In this document: positions 1-8,718 of the stretch, piece by piece | How the letters are laid out: every line of letters starts with the position of its first letter | Numbering within the stretch: the first letter of the stretch is position 1 | NCBI GenBank assembly: GCA_937873715.1 | Contig: CALMYJ010000017.1 | Coordinates: 1-51,104, forward strand | Direction: 5' to 3' | DNA from: an uncultured Chitinophagaceae bacterium | Lineage (GTDB): Bacteria > Bacteroidota > Bacteroidia > Chitinophagales > Chitinophagaceae | Length of the DNA: 51,104 nt | Translations under genes and position numbers: made by a program | Notes under the pieces: generated by a model | The model's input: only the letters and a program-made list of their open reading frames with translations | What the model was told of the DNA's origin: nothing | Database searches by the model: none

Positions 1-72
1 CTGAGGTCGGCAGTTCATCCCGATAGTCATCGGGACCCCGGTACAAGGCCCTTCAAATGAGGGGCTTTTTAT
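1..72 (+). pseudogene. 3' fragment of initiator-tRNA-like gene, copy 1 (cut by window edge)
   Basis: The first 15 bases match the variable region and 5' T stem of an initiator tRNA (GAGGTCGGCAGTTC). The T loop and 3' T stem are then replaced by the palindrome TCCCGATAGTCATCGGGA, followed by an acceptor-like end (CCCCGGTACA) and a terminator. The same block recurs at 137-208 with one substitution and a one-base length change in the T run. The 5' half lies outside the window, so it cannot be said whether this copy is a whole gene with an odd T arm or a remnant. Confidence 0.45.
46..70 (+). terminator. Rho-independent terminator after tRNA-like copy 1
   Basis: GCCCTTC (48-54) pairs with GAGGGGC (59-65) across an AAAT loop and is followed by TTTTT. 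Confidence 0.7.
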
Positions 73-152
73 ATTAAGCAGATTTGTTGTAAGAAAAACT
101 ATGAGCTAACAATATTGCTGCACAGGATTCATAACCCTGAGGTCGGCAGTTC

Positions 153-170
153 ATCCCGATAGTCATCGGG
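153..170. repeat. REP-like palindrome inside tRNA-like copy 2
   Basis: CCCGAT-AGTC-ATCGGG is a perfect 6-bp stem with a 4-base loop. An identical palindrome sits at the equivalent place in copy 1 (about 17-34). Short GC-rich palindromes of this kind are dispersed in many Bacteroidota genomes; that part is general knowledge, not shown here. Confidence 0.55.
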
Positions 171-182
171 ACCCCGGTACAA

Positions 183-207
183 GGCCCTTCAGATGAGGGG
201 CTTTTTT
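183..207 (+). terminator. Rho-independent terminator after tRNA-like copy 2
   Basis: GCCCTTC pairs with GAGGGGC across an AGAT loop and is followed by six T. It is nearly identical to the terminator at 46-70. Confidence 0.7.
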
Positions 208-313
208 ATGCGGTTTATTCTTGTATTTAGAGTAAGATGATAAAATTAGTATGAACTTTTACAGTCATGATACATTCAATACAAAAGGTTACAGCTTCAA
301 AAAATCAATACAG

Positions 314-321
314 TATCTTCG
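314..321 (+). promoter_or_regulatory. Bacteroidota -7 element (TATCTTCG) for the Ig-like secreted protein gene
   Basis: TATCTTCG fits the TAnnTTTG consensus and lies 17 bases before the ATG at 339. Because it lies downstream of the earlier in-frame ATG at 267, it argues against that start. Confidence 0.5.
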
Positions 322-338
322 CCGCATATTTTTGGGAT

Positions 339-1601
339 ATGGAGAAAAAGTATTTTTTGAACCTCATATTTGCCGTTAGCCTATGTTGTAATGCAGGCCA
401 GGCACAGGTATCAACCGATAGTATTCCTGTACACACAATCGTTGCGGATAGCAGCCTAAGGATAATCGACCTTAATCCCTATTTTACCCTGCATGTAGAT
501 TCTGTACTCAATTACCAGATGCAGATTAATAAAGATCAGACTAAATATTACTGGTACCTTAAAAATTCACCGCTTGGTCTTAAACTGAATAAAGACAACG
601 GGCTGCTTAGTTTTAAGGCGGAAAAAAATCTTTTCTTATCCGGCAGGTTAAAGTACGACCACCAGTACAGGGTTAATATTGGGGTACAAAACTTAAGTAA
701 TCCCCAGGAGAGGGTAGATACCTCTTTTGTAATAGTTTTTTATAATACTGAAATTATTCCATCCCGGCTAAAGCCTACTATAAGTACTACACTTACTATA
801 GATGAAGGGGATACTGTGGCTTTTAAAATGCAATGCGAAGATGGTAGTTTCCCGATAGAAAACATTACGTTCTTTTCCAGTATGCCGATAAAAAATTATA
901 CGGCCGTGCATCATTGCAACGATGAATTTGTATGGACTCCCCCCTTTGAATTTGTAAAGGAAACCGATTCGGCAAAGCAGCGCACCGTACAACTCACTTT
1001 TGTAGGAACCAATCGCTTTTTAGCAAGGGATACTGTTGTAATCCGTATTGTGGTAAAAGACGCATTGAATTATCCTTTGGCTGTGCAGGAATTTGCCCAT
1101 GTACGGCGAAATATCAATACCTACATCCTGCAGTTAAAATATACTTTCCTGCAATTGGATCAACGGATAAAAAAAGTAAAAAATACCCGTACAGGATTTG
1201 ATATCCTCTCATCGAGTACAGCATTAACCGGCAGTATACTGGCCACCACGGATGGCGGTAATACACAAAGGGCTGGTAAAATATTACCCAGTGTGGGGGT
1301 ATCGCTGGTGCCTATTAAAGAGGCGGTTAGTCCGCAAAAAGTGTACGATCAAAACCAGGCCTCGCTGATACGAAGCGCTATTAAGCGGCTGGAGTATATG
1401 CTGAATGAAATTACGCTTACCGGTGAACGGGACCCAGATATTGTTAAAAAAATGCAGAAGCTGAAAGAAGAGCTGAAGCAGATACAGATACAGTTAATAG
1501 ATGTACCCATAGAGCTTGCCAGTAACCTTACCGAAGAAGAGCTGAACGAATATTTTAACAGCCCAAGGGTAAATAAAAAATACAGGATAAAAAGAAAGTA
1601 G
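339..1601 (+). CDS. Secreted protein with Ig-like (He_PIG-like) domains and C-terminal coiled coil
   Basis: The product is 420 residues from the ATG at 339. That start gives a clean signal peptide (MEKKYFLNLIFAVSLCCNAGQA, cleavage before QVSTD) and lies just after a -7 promoter element; the in-frame ATG at 267 would put 24 extra residues before it. Residues about 60-130 contain a WYLKNSPLGLKLNKDNG segment like the putative-Ig/cadherin-like repeats found in exported Bacteroidota proteins. A second beta-rich region spans about 140-250. Residues about 350-400 are rich in K, E, L and I and probably form a coiled coil. There is no lipobox and no T9SS tail, so a periplasmic or surface location is inferred. 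No enzymatic motif is seen and the function is unknown. It converges on htpG. Confidence 0.75.
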   Translation: MEKKYFLNLIFAVSLCCNAGQAQVSTDSIPVHTIVADSSLRIIDLNPYFTLHVDSVLNYQMQINKDQTKYYWYLKNSPLGLKLNKDNGLLSFKAEKNLFLSGRLKYDHQYRVNIGVQNLSNPQERVDTSFVIVFYNTEIIPSRLKPTISTTLTIDEGDTVAFKMQCEDGSFPIENITFFSSMPIKNYTAVHHCNDEFVWTPPFEFVKETDSAKQRTVQLTFVGTNRFLARDTVVIRIVVKDALNYPLAVQEFAHVRRNINTYILQLKYTFLQLDQRIKKVKNTRTGFDILSSSTALTGSILATTDGGNTQRAGKILPSVGVSLVPIKEAVSPQKVYDQNQASLIRSAIKRLEYMLNEITLTGERDPDIVKKMQKLKEELKQIQIQLIDVPIELASNLTEEELNEYFNSPRVNKKYRIKRK

Positions 1602-1646
1602 GTACAGCATTTGTCGCTCAGCATTAGCGGCATTTATACCATAAAA

Positions 1647-1683
1647 ATGCCCCCGGTTAGTTGTTGAACTTTCCGGGGGGCAT
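1647..1683 (-). terminator. Terminator of htpG
   Basis: ATGCCCCCGG pairs with CCGGGGGGCAT (left arm 1647-1656, right arm 1673-1683). On the minus strand the hairpin is followed by TTTTTATGG, so it serves htpG. It may also stop plus-strand transcripts of the gene ending at 1601. Confidence 0.75.
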
Positions 1684-1704
1684 TGTGTGCAGGGCAGCTT
1701 AGGC

Positions 1705-3561
1705 TTATAATGTAATTATCGGCGATTTTTTTGGGGCGCCTTCCAGCAGTTCCACACTCCGGTTAATGAAGCTGGTAAGGTCGTTGCCCTTCAGCAAATC
1801 CTGCGATAGCAGGGCCAGGTCGGCCAGGTTGCGTACCAGTTTTTGTTGTGTATCGGCATCTTCGTTGCCCAGTATGTTTTTATAAATGGGGTGGTTGCCG
1901 TTTACCGTCAGGGTTACTTCATCGGGCATATTACCATAAAACGACATCATGCCTCCGCCTGCTGCTGCCATATCTTTCATGCGGCGCATAAATTCAGGAC
2001 GTGTAGCCACTACCGGTAGTGTATCGCTGCTAAGGCCTTTTACTTCCACGGTAATATGCAGTGCCGATTTTTGTTCCTCAAAAAGTGATTTCAGTTTTTC
2101 ACTTTCTTCCTTGCTCAGTACACTTTCGTTGCTATCGGATTTATCAATAAGGTTATCTACAATATCAGCATCCACACGGGTAAACTGTACGTTCTCCCAC
2201 TTCATTTCCATGGTATTGATAAAGGCGGCGTCTACTAATGTTTCCATTTTTACGATATAGTAGCCTTTGGCTGCTGCCGCCTGTATATAAGCATCCTGCT
2301 GCACAGGATTGGTGGTATACAGTATTACATGCTTACCTTCTTTATTTTTTTGGAGGGTTTCAGTAGCCAGTTTGTATTCGTCGAGGGTAAAGAATTTTCC
2401 TGCTTCACTGCCTGCCTGTTCCATTACCAAAAACTTATTGGCTTTTTCGAGGAACTTATCATCGGTCATCATGCCGTATTTAACAAACAGGCCCAGGCTT
2501 TCCCATTTTTCTTCAAAAGATTTACGGTCGTTTCTAAAAATTTCTTCCAGCTTATCGGCTACTTTTTTGGTGATATGGCTGTTTATCTTGCGTACGTTGG
2601 GGTCGCCCTGAAGGTAGCTGCGGCTAACGTTAAGGGGTATATCCGGGCTATCAATCACACCCTGCAGCAGCATTAAAAATTCGGGTACAATATCTTTTAC
2701 CTCATCGGTAACAAATACCTGGTTGCTGTACAACTGTATTTTGTCTTTTTGTATTTCGTAGCTCTGTTTGATTTTTGGGAAGTAAAGGATGCCGGTAAGG
2801 TTAAAGGGGTAATCCACATTCAGGTGTATCCAGAACAGTGGTGCCTCGTTCATCGGGTACAGGTCTTTATAAAACTGCTGGTAATCTTCGGTAGTAAGGT
2901 CGGCAGGCTTTTTTGTCCAGGCCGGTGTGGTGTTGTTTATTTGTTTGTCTTCAAAAAAGATAGGCACCGGTAAAAAGCGGCAGAATTTTTCCAGGATAGA
3001 TTGTATTTTATAGCTATCTAAAAACTCTTCACTTTCATTGTTGAGGTGCAGGATGATATCGGTACCCCGTTCGATTTTTTCCACTTCTTCCAAAGTAAAT
3101 TCGGGGCTGCCATCACATTCCCAGCGTACCGCCGCCGCACCATCTTTAAATGATTTAGTGATTACCTCCACTTTATCACTCACCATAAAGGAAGAGTAAA
3201 AGCCGAGGCCAAAATGACCGATGATATTGTTTTCGTTTTGGCCTTTGTATTTGTTCAAAAATTCTTCGGCGCCGCTGAAAGCTACCTGGTTCAGGTATTT
3301 ATCCACTTCTTCGGCCGTCATACCAATGCCCCTGTCGGCAATGGTGAGGGTCTTTTTGTCTTTATCAATTTTAATATCAATTCTCAGTTCGCCCAGTTCG
3401 CCTTTGGCTTCGCCGAGGGAGGAGAGGGTTTTCAGTTTTTGGGTGGCGTCTACTGCATTGCTCACCAGTTCCCGTACAAAAATGTCATGCTCGCTGTACA
3501 GGAATTTTTTAATAATGGGGAAGATGTTTTCGGTTTGTACCCGTATGCTGCCTTTTTGCAT
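1705..3561 (-). CDS. htpG: Chaperone protein HtpG (Hsp90)
   Basis: An ATP-dependent cytosolic chaperone of 618 residues, the normal length for bacterial HtpG. The N-terminal GHKL ATPase domain shows NAVDA (about residue 35, the Mg/ATP Asn), DRGIGMT (about 80) and GHFGLGFYSSF (about 118). The middle domain carries SRSYLQGD, and a dimerisation domain follows. The start MQKGSIRVQTENIFPI matches the usual HtpG N-terminus of this phylum. The longer frame to 3594 would place the start inside a promoter-like motif (3586-3601), so it was rejected. The gene stands alone with its own terminator. A GG-N10-GA element shared with dnaK suggests common stress control. Confidence 0.97.
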   Translation of the reverse strand: MQKGSIRVQTENIFPIIKKFLYSEHDIFVRELVSNAVDATQKLKTLSSLGEAKGELGELRIDIKIDKDKKTLTIADRGIGMTAEEVDKYLNQVAFSGAEEFLNKYKGQNENNIIGHFGLGFYSSFMVSDKVEVITKSFKDGAAAVRWECDGSPEFTLEEVEKIERGTDIILHLNNESEEFLDSYKIQSILEKFCRFLPVPIFFEDKQINNTTPAWTKKPADLTTEDYQQFYKDLYPMNEAPLFWIHLNVDYPFNLTGILYFPKIKQSYEIQKDKIQLYSNQVFVTDEVKDIVPEFLMLLQGVIDSPDIPLNVSRSYLQGDPNVRKINSHITKKVADKLEEIFRNDRKSFEEKWESLGLFVKYGMMTDDKFLEKANKFLVMEQAGSEAGKFFTLDEYKLATETLQKNKEGKHVILYTTNPVQQDAYIQAAAAKGYYIVKMETLVDAAFINTMEMKWENVQFTRVDADIVDNLIDKSDSNESVLSKEESEKLKSLFEEQKSALHITVEVKGLSSDTLPVVATRPEFMRRMKDMAAAGGGMMSFYGNMPDEVTLTVNGNHPIYKNILGNEDADTQQKLVRNLADLALLSQDLLKGNDLTSFINRSVELLEGAPKKSPIITL

Positions 3562-3585
3562 AAATAATGATTTTTGCTTGTAGTT

Positions 3586-3601
3586 ATCAAACACAGTACC
3601 A
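3586..3601 (-). promoter_or_regulatory. Sigma-54-like (-24/-12) motif upstream of htpG
   Basis: On the minus strand the sequence reads TGGTAC-TGTGT-TTGAT, that is GG, ten bases, GA. It ends 24 bases before the ATG. The sigma-54 consensus is TGGCAC-N5-TTGCW; the last element here is TTGA rather than TTGC. The same layout occurs before dnaK at 25059-25074. Assignment is inference. Confidence 0.4.
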
Positions 3602-3635
3602 GCCGGGGATTAACTGACAGGATGACAACAAAAAA

Positions 3636-3659
3636 GCCACCGGTGAGGGTGGCTTTTTT
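3636..3659 (-). terminator. Terminator of the DUF5689 lipoprotein gene
   Basis: GCCACC (3636-3641) pairs with GGTGGC (3648-3653). A-tracts before and T-tracts after make it work in both directions. It sits just after the minus-strand gene ending at 3681 and separates it from htpG. Confidence 0.75.
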
Positions 3660-3680
3660 ATATTGTAGTGTGCTTTAATA

Positions 3681-5867
3681 TTACCAGGATATTTTAAAAT
3701 CATCTATCGCTGTAGTAGCTCTGTTGGTATTTGTGATACCGGTAGTAGTAGGGGCAGCGGTGAGTGTGATGATTCTAATCCACACTTTTTCAGCCAGGTT
3801 ATTGAGTGCTGCAGGTAATGGAACACTGATGGTATTACTGGAGAAAGTGGCTGCTCCGGTAGTTAACGTACCCGTTGCCGTCAGCGCTGTAAAGGTTGTT
3901 GGGTTATCGCCGGTTGCATAATCCACTGTCCATGTAGTTTGACGGCCACTGGTATTATCCAGCGACTGCAGCAGGAATTCCAGTGTCATGTTGGATTTGC
4001 CAGTGGTGTTGTTGATTTCAAATACGAATGAAGCGCCGGGGTCGGTACCGGGGTTGGTGGCATTTGTATTCGCTACCTGCCTTATGCCAAGCGCCCTGTT
4101 GGTAGAGCCATCTTGTGCTGCATTATCGCTTGTAGCGGTTAATCCTGTTGCAGATGCCAGGTTTTTAAACCCACCGGCAACGCCGTTCCAGAGTGCTTTG
4201 GCTGAATTATAATTACCAGTATTACCTATAGAACTGGCTGTACCGGCCGTATATACTTTAACGCCTGTAGGTAAGCCCGACTCAATACCGTTGAAGTCAA
4301 TAACTTTTGGAGAAGTGGTGCCGAGGTCGATGCCGCTGCCGGTTGGAGGTGGTGTAACGCCACAGCTACTGCCGGTAGTTACGTCTGATAGTGATCTTAT
4401 CGATAATTGATTTGTTGTATTAAATCTGCTCACATACCCAACCCAGTTTTGGCAAGTGGTTGGAAGTGGGGAACTACCAAAACTTGCAGTGCCAAGCGTA
4501 CGCAGGGTAAAGCTTCCAGTTGCATCGGTTAAAGTTCTGTTGGTGCTTGCAGTTCCGTCAATATAGTTAGTACCTCCGGTAGCAGTTGCGTTGATAATTT
4601 TTACAAGTGTATTTTCAATATTGGCAATATTGGTTGCAATGTCTGCAATCGTTATTTCACGGGGAGTGATGGTTTTGCCTGTTGAAATACGTGTGGCATT
4701 ATCAAGTGGAACATTATTTACTTGCAGCATACTGTTAAAGGTTGATAATTCCTGTCCGGAAACATTTACATCAATTGAATCGCCCAAATTAAAACTGTGG
4801 GTACCCGAAAAACGCACCAGCACACCGGCAAGTCCATTGCCTTGTTGTATTACAAGATTGCTTGTCGTAATGTTATTGGTAAGCCTGTCACTTATAACTA
4901 CACCAGTGATTTTACGGCCAGCCGGTACAGCAGTGGTGGTACCAGTGTACAGCGCCCTTAATTCTGCGGTATTCATTAAGGTTACCGGGCCTGCTCCACA
5001 CCTGTCGCCATAAAATTGCACATCAGCAGTATCTCTTACTACCAATTGACGGGTATTGCCAAACACGGTATAGATAGCGGTAAGTGTACCATTACCATCG
5101 GGTACGTTAGTGCCGGCAAAGCTGGCAAAGCCGCTGGTGCGTACTATAATTTGAGAAGTAGCCCCGGTACAGTTTTGAACGTTAAGGTTTACAGTACGCC
5201 TGTAGCTTGAAGTATCCGCATAGGTTTTATCCATATCGGCACCGGTAAACTGGTAGTTTTCTAATTTAATCAGTTCGCCGATATACTGGTTTTGCATACC
5301 TGTACCGAGGTCGGCAATGGTTACCAGCTTAGGTTCTACAGGATTGTTGATAGAGCCGCCGATAACGTACTCCCGGATGCGCTGTGGTTCGATACCAAAC
5401 AGTTGGGGCACACCGCTAATAACCGCTCTTGCTCCTATTACCATTAAACCACTTTCATCGCTAAGGTAAAGTCCCTGGCATTTTACCCAAAGCCTTCTGC
5501 CTACAGGGTAGGGGCCATACAGGCCGGCCTGGTCCAGCAATAATTTAATACTGCCAGTTTCATCTCTTACAAATAATTCTTTGTAGAGGTTGCCACTTTT
5601 ATCGTTGGCAGTAACAACCACATTCAGCACTACGGCATCCGAAATTAAATCGAGTGTGCCGGTGGTGGTATGGCGGGCTTTTAAATCTTTAAGGCTTATT
5701 TGCGTATAGCCATCGGGTATAGGCTGGTCGGCAGCAGCCGGGGGGGCATCAAATTTCTTTTTACAAGATGTGATGGAAGTAAGTGCTGCAAACATTACGA
5801 TAATGCTGCTAAGCCATAATAAGGTTCTTTTCTGTTGCATGTTGCTATAGTTAAATATCGGTTTCAT
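3681..5867 (-). CDS. DUF5689 / OB-fold surface lipoprotein
   Basis: A 728-residue lipoprotein. The N-terminus has a hydrophobic stretch ending in the lipobox SITSC followed by KKKFDAP. Residues about 50-150 match the DUF5689 type (TQISLKDLKARH, then an OB-like strand pattern ending KCQGLYLSDESG). Two further OB-like segments follow, at about 295-400 and 400-500. The C-terminal 220 residues form a beta-sandwich ending AIDDFKISW that resembles the N-terminal domain of the T9SS nuclease at 36775-39513. It begins 26 bases after the TonB receptor gene and is surely co-transcribed with it. An internal ATG at 5840 (MQQKRTLLWLS) is an alternative start. The receptor-lipoprotein pairing suggests a SusD-like accessory role, possibly binding nucleic acid; the ligand is inferred. 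Confidence 0.8.
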   Translation of the reverse strand: MKPIFNYSNMQQKRTLLWLSSIIVMFAALTSITSCKKKFDAPPAAADQPIPDGYTQISLKDLKARHTTTGTLDLISDAVVLNVVVTANDKSGNLYKELFVRDETGSIKLLLDQAGLYGPYPVGRRLWVKCQGLYLSDESGLMVIGARAVISGVPQLFGIEPQRIREYVIGGSINNPVEPKLVTIADLGTGMQNQYIGELIKLENYQFTGADMDKTYADTSSYRRTVNLNVQNCTGATSQIIVRTSGFASFAGTNVPDGNGTLTAIYTVFGNTRQLVVRDTADVQFYGDRCGAGPVTLMNTAELRALYTGTTTAVPAGRKITGVVISDRLTNNITTSNLVIQQGNGLAGVLVRFSGTHSFNLGDSIDVNVSGQELSTFNSMLQVNNVPLDNATRISTGKTITPREITIADIATNIANIENTLVKIINATATGGTNYIDGTASTNRTLTDATGSFTLRTLGTASFGSSPLPTTCQNWVGYVSRFNTTNQLSIRSLSDVTTGSSCGVTPPPTGSGIDLGTTSPKVIDFNGIESGLPTGVKVYTAGTASSIGNTGNYNSAKALWNGVAGGFKNLASATGLTATSDNAAQDGSTNRALGIRQVANTNATNPGTDPGASFVFEINNTTGKSNMTLEFLLQSLDNTSGRQTTWTVDYATGDNPTTFTALTATGTLTTGAATFSSNTISVPLPAALNNLAEKVWIRIITLTAAPTTTGITNTNRATTAIDDFKISW

Positions 5868-5893
5868 TTTTATAGTATGATTTCAGATTCTTT

Positions 5894-8518
5894 TTAAAAG
5901 CGGATTGTTGCACTGGCAAAATAATTAAGTCCCCATGCGTAAAACAACCTCGGTGGAAAGCGGTTAACATTCCGGTTTATATCATCAAAGCGAAGCTGCT
6001 CAAAACCACCGGTTTGGGCATCTTTATTGTTGAGGATATTATTTACACCAAGGTTAAATACCAGGTAAGTGGGGCGATGGTTGATATTGTACTTACGGGG
6101 AAGCCTGTACGACCATCCGCCAAAAAAGTTGAGCAGGAACTGGTCATCCAGCTTTGTTTGATCTAATATTTCGTGCCATTTGTCACTGCCTTCTTCCAGG
6201 CCATCAACAGCAAGTGTTGTACGCCGCACAGGGCTAAAGCTTAACCACGACTGACGGTAATAGTTGCCGGTAATACTTACAAACCAAAATTTGGGCGAAC
6301 GATAAGTAAGGCCAAGGCTATATGCTTCCTGTGGTGTGGAGGGCACCCTGAAGTTATCAGAATACACCGTAACATCCCTTTGCAGCACATCGCCGGTATT
6401 ATCAACAGTAAGTGTTGCTTTCCAGCGGCTGTCGAAATAATAGCGCCCTACTGAAGCAGCAGCATTGGCGGTAAAGCCTTTACCAATATTACCCTCTATG
6501 CCAAATTCGCCGCCAAAGTGCAGCCTGTCTACATTACTTACAGATATGTTGGCAAAAGAATTATAAAAATCATCGAAGTAGGTAATTACGTCCATGCCAT
6601 CATCAATTCTGGTGAAATAACCATTCAGCCTGATTTTTATACGTGGTGCATTCATAATATACCCACCTTCTACCGAACGGGTGGTTTCGCTGGTGATATC
6701 ATCTACCAGCCTGTTGCGTGTACGTACAGACTGGAATACATTTTCGAAGAAGGGGGCCCTTGTTTGATAAAGACCATTTACAAAAAGGTAATTGCGGCCG
6801 TCAATTTTATAGGTAACACCGGCTTTCACTGCATAGTTATCTAATATTGTTCTTTCGGAGCCACCGTAAGATTCGGTAGGATAAATACCGTTTCGGTTGA
6901 GGCCTATTCTCCAAAACCGGGTGTGCGACCACTGGCCGGCGGCAAAAAAGTCGAATTTATTGAACTTGAAAACACCTTGTGTCCATGCACTCACCCGGTC
7001 GAACAGCATGAGGTAGTTGTAACCAAACCTGTCGCCTACTTTTAATACACGGTTAGGTGCGTAGAGGTCGTTCTGGTTTTTAACATTGTCGTTATTAAAA
7101 TCTCTTTCTGCAAACTGGTTTACGTTGAGATAAAAATCGCCGCCAAGCAGGTCTTCTACTTTTTTGTAATAATGATTTTCCTGTACCTGTAGGTTGATGC
7201 CGGCAGTAAGGTCAATATTTTTACCAATAAAAGCATTGAGTACTGAGTTAACGTTAAACCTTTTTGTGTTTACCACACGGTTTTCGATGATATACCTTGA
7301 ACGGGCACCGGCTACAGTATTACCTTCAATGCCATTTGCATTGTGAATTACATCGTATTGGTTGCGATTGGTTTCGTACAGCCTGTCCCAGTTAATTTGC
7401 CTCAGGTTTTCATCTTTCGACATAACGTCGTTCAGGTAGTCATACCGTTCCTGGTCTACATTACCGCCAACGCCATTAACATAATACTGGTAGTAGCTGG
7501 GCAGGTAGCGATAGTAGTCGGGCCGGGGGTCGGCAGTGTTGTACCAGTCAATAGCGGTTACACTTCTGTCGCCCCAGGAGTAGCCGGCAGCGGTGGTTAA
7601 TTTGGTACGGTCGCTCAGCCGGGCATCGTGTGTTAATATAACATAAGGCTGATTGGTACGGCCTACGCTGGCATTGCGTTTTTTGCCATTTTGATAACCC
7701 CAAAGCGGATTGTAATAATTGGTGCCGGCCAGGTTCATCATTTCTTTAACTGAAGCACCCTGGCGGCCATTTTCGGTAGGAGCGCCAAATACGGTTAAAG
7801 AAAGCGTATTGTTGCTGTTTAATTTTTTATCTACTGCGGCAAAATAACTCCAGCCGTCGAAATACGTGCCCGGCACATAACCCTCAGCGGCATAACGCCT
7901 GCTGCCACTAAAGCTAAAGGCCCAGCCTTTTTTGCTAAGCCCTGTAGAGTGGGTGAGCATCAGCCTGTGATTGTAGTTCCTGTTAGAAAAAGCATAACCA
8001 ATGCTGGTTTGCTTACGTTGTGCACTGGCACGGGCATCAATATTGGTATTGCCGCCCATATCCCCAAAGGTGAAAGTGTTGTTGCGCAAGCCGAAAGTAA
8101 CTTCCCTGTTACGCATCACATCGTTGAGGCCGCCCCAAAGGCCAAATGGGGTAAAGCCATTATCCAGGTTGTCCATAGGTATGCCATTGAGGAAAACGCT
8201 GAAGTTGTCATTATCGTAGCCACGTATGCGAAAACGCATTTCGCTGAAGTTGAAGGAGGCTGCATTGAAGTAAGGGTCGCGGCTGGCTGCCAGTACGGAA
8301 GAAATACCCTGACCACTACCACCATCACCCAAATCATTTTCATCGAGCGAAACAGCCGGGATATTATCGATAACGTCATCTTTAAGTACGTTAAAAAGGC
8401 TGTCGGCCCGTTTGAGGGCAGTAGTGTCGGGTAAAACACCCACTTGTGCGTATGTAGCAGTTGATAAGGCACATAATAATACCATCAACAGTACACAGCT
8501 TCTGAGTCTGTTTCTCAT
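5894..8518 (-). CDS. TonB-dependent outer-membrane receptor
   Basis: An outer-membrane active-transport receptor of 874 residues. The chosen ATG (MRNRLRSCVLLMVLLCALSTATYAQ) gives a proper signal peptide and lies after a TTG-N16-TATCTTTA promoter at 8557-8583; the longer frame to 8590 would start upstream of that promoter. The plug region follows at about residues 35-170 (DVIDNIPAVSLDEND, RFRIRGYDNDNFSVFLNGIPMD), then a 22-strand-type barrel with many aromatic girdle residues and a terminal SATIRF. Unlike SusC proteins there is no N-terminal carboxypeptidase-like domain. It is followed by the DUF5689 lipoprotein and is divergent from a secreted nuclease-fold enzyme, which points to uptake of a nucleic-acid- or phosphate-related substrate. 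The substrate is not shown by the sequence. Confidence 0.88.
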   Translation of the reverse strand: MRNRLRSCVLLMVLLCALSTATYAQVGVLPDTTALKRADSLFNVLKDDVIDNIPAVSLDENDLGDGGSGQGISSVLAASRDPYFNAASFNFSEMRFRIRGYDNDNFSVFLNGIPMDNLDNGFTPFGLWGGLNDVMRNREVTFGLRNNTFTFGDMGGNTNIDARASAQRKQTSIGYAFSNRNYNHRLMLTHSTGLSKKGWAFSFSGSRRYAAEGYVPGTYFDGWSYFAAVDKKLNSNNTLSLTVFGAPTENGRQGASVKEMMNLAGTNYYNPLWGYQNGKKRNASVGRTNQPYVILTHDARLSDRTKLTTAAGYSWGDRSVTAIDWYNTADPRPDYYRYLPSYYQYYVNGVGGNVDQERYDYLNDVMSKDENLRQINWDRLYETNRNQYDVIHNANGIEGNTVAGARSRYIIENRVVNTKRFNVNSVLNAFIGKNIDLTAGINLQVQENHYYKKVEDLLGGDFYLNVNQFAERDFNNDNVKNQNDLYAPNRVLKVGDRFGYNYLMLFDRVSAWTQGVFKFNKFDFFAAGQWSHTRFWRIGLNRNGIYPTESYGGSERTILDNYAVKAGVTYKIDGRNYLFVNGLYQTRAPFFENVFQSVRTRNRLVDDITSETTRSVEGGYIMNAPRIKIRLNGYFTRIDDGMDVITYFDDFYNSFANISVSNVDRLHFGGEFGIEGNIGKGFTANAAASVGRYYFDSRWKATLTVDNTGDVLQRDVTVYSDNFRVPSTPQEAYSLGLTYRSPKFWFVSITGNYYRQSWLSFSPVRRTTLAVDGLEEGSDKWHEILDQTKLDDQFLLNFFGGWSYRLPRKYNINHRPTYLVFNLGVNNILNNKDAQTGGFEQLRFDDINRNVNRFPPRLFYAWGLNYFASATIRF

Positions 8519-8556
8519 AAGTAATTTAGTTGTAAGAAAATAACATTTTAAGCCAA

Positions 8557-8583
8557 TAAAGATAGGACTACTGATTGAATCAA
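8557..8583 (-). promoter_or_regulatory. Promoter of the TonB receptor-lipoprotein operon
   Basis: On the minus strand TTTG, 16 bases, then TATCTTTA: a good match to the Bacteroidota TTTG/TAnnTTTG pair. The distance to the ATG at 8518 is about 38 bases. Confidence 0.65.
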
Positions 8584-8693
8584 AGGCCAAAAATTGTCAA
8601 AAACTATAAGCTAAAAGTGTAAATAATGATAAAATAACAATTAAATAATAAAAAAAATTCACCAGTAAGCCCTCAAGCTCATGCCTCATTCCT

Positions 8694-8701
8694 TATCTTT
8701 A
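8694..8701 (+). promoter_or_regulatory. -7 element (TATCTTTA) of the secreted nuclease gene
   Basis: TATCTTTA lies 17 bases before the ATG at 8719. No clear -33 TTG is seen at the expected place. It is divergent from the receptor promoter about 110 bases away. Confidence 0.45.
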
Positions 8702-8718
8702 TTGCTTTACTTTTTTAT

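Larger units (their letters stand above)
123..208 (+). pseudogene. 3' fragment of initiator-tRNA-like gene, copy 2
   Basis: This copy begins at an anticodon arm: CAGGA, loop TTCATAA with anticodon CAT, then CCCTG, with an A-C mismatch at the base of the loop. It continues with the block also found at 1-72 (variable region, GGCAG, palindrome TCCCGATAGTCATCGGGA, CCCCGGTACA, terminator). No D arm or 5' acceptor strand is visible upstream at 73-122, and no CTGCC is present to close the T stem. It is therefore read as a 3' tRNA remnant. An RNA with a non-standard T arm is the alternative. Confidence 0.5.

Noticed and set aside
7949..8434. Long plus-strand frame opposite the TonB receptor (161 codons)
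   Set aside because: It lies wholly inside the receptor gene on the other strand, lacks a promoter and has no protein-like features; codon bias of the receptor produces it.
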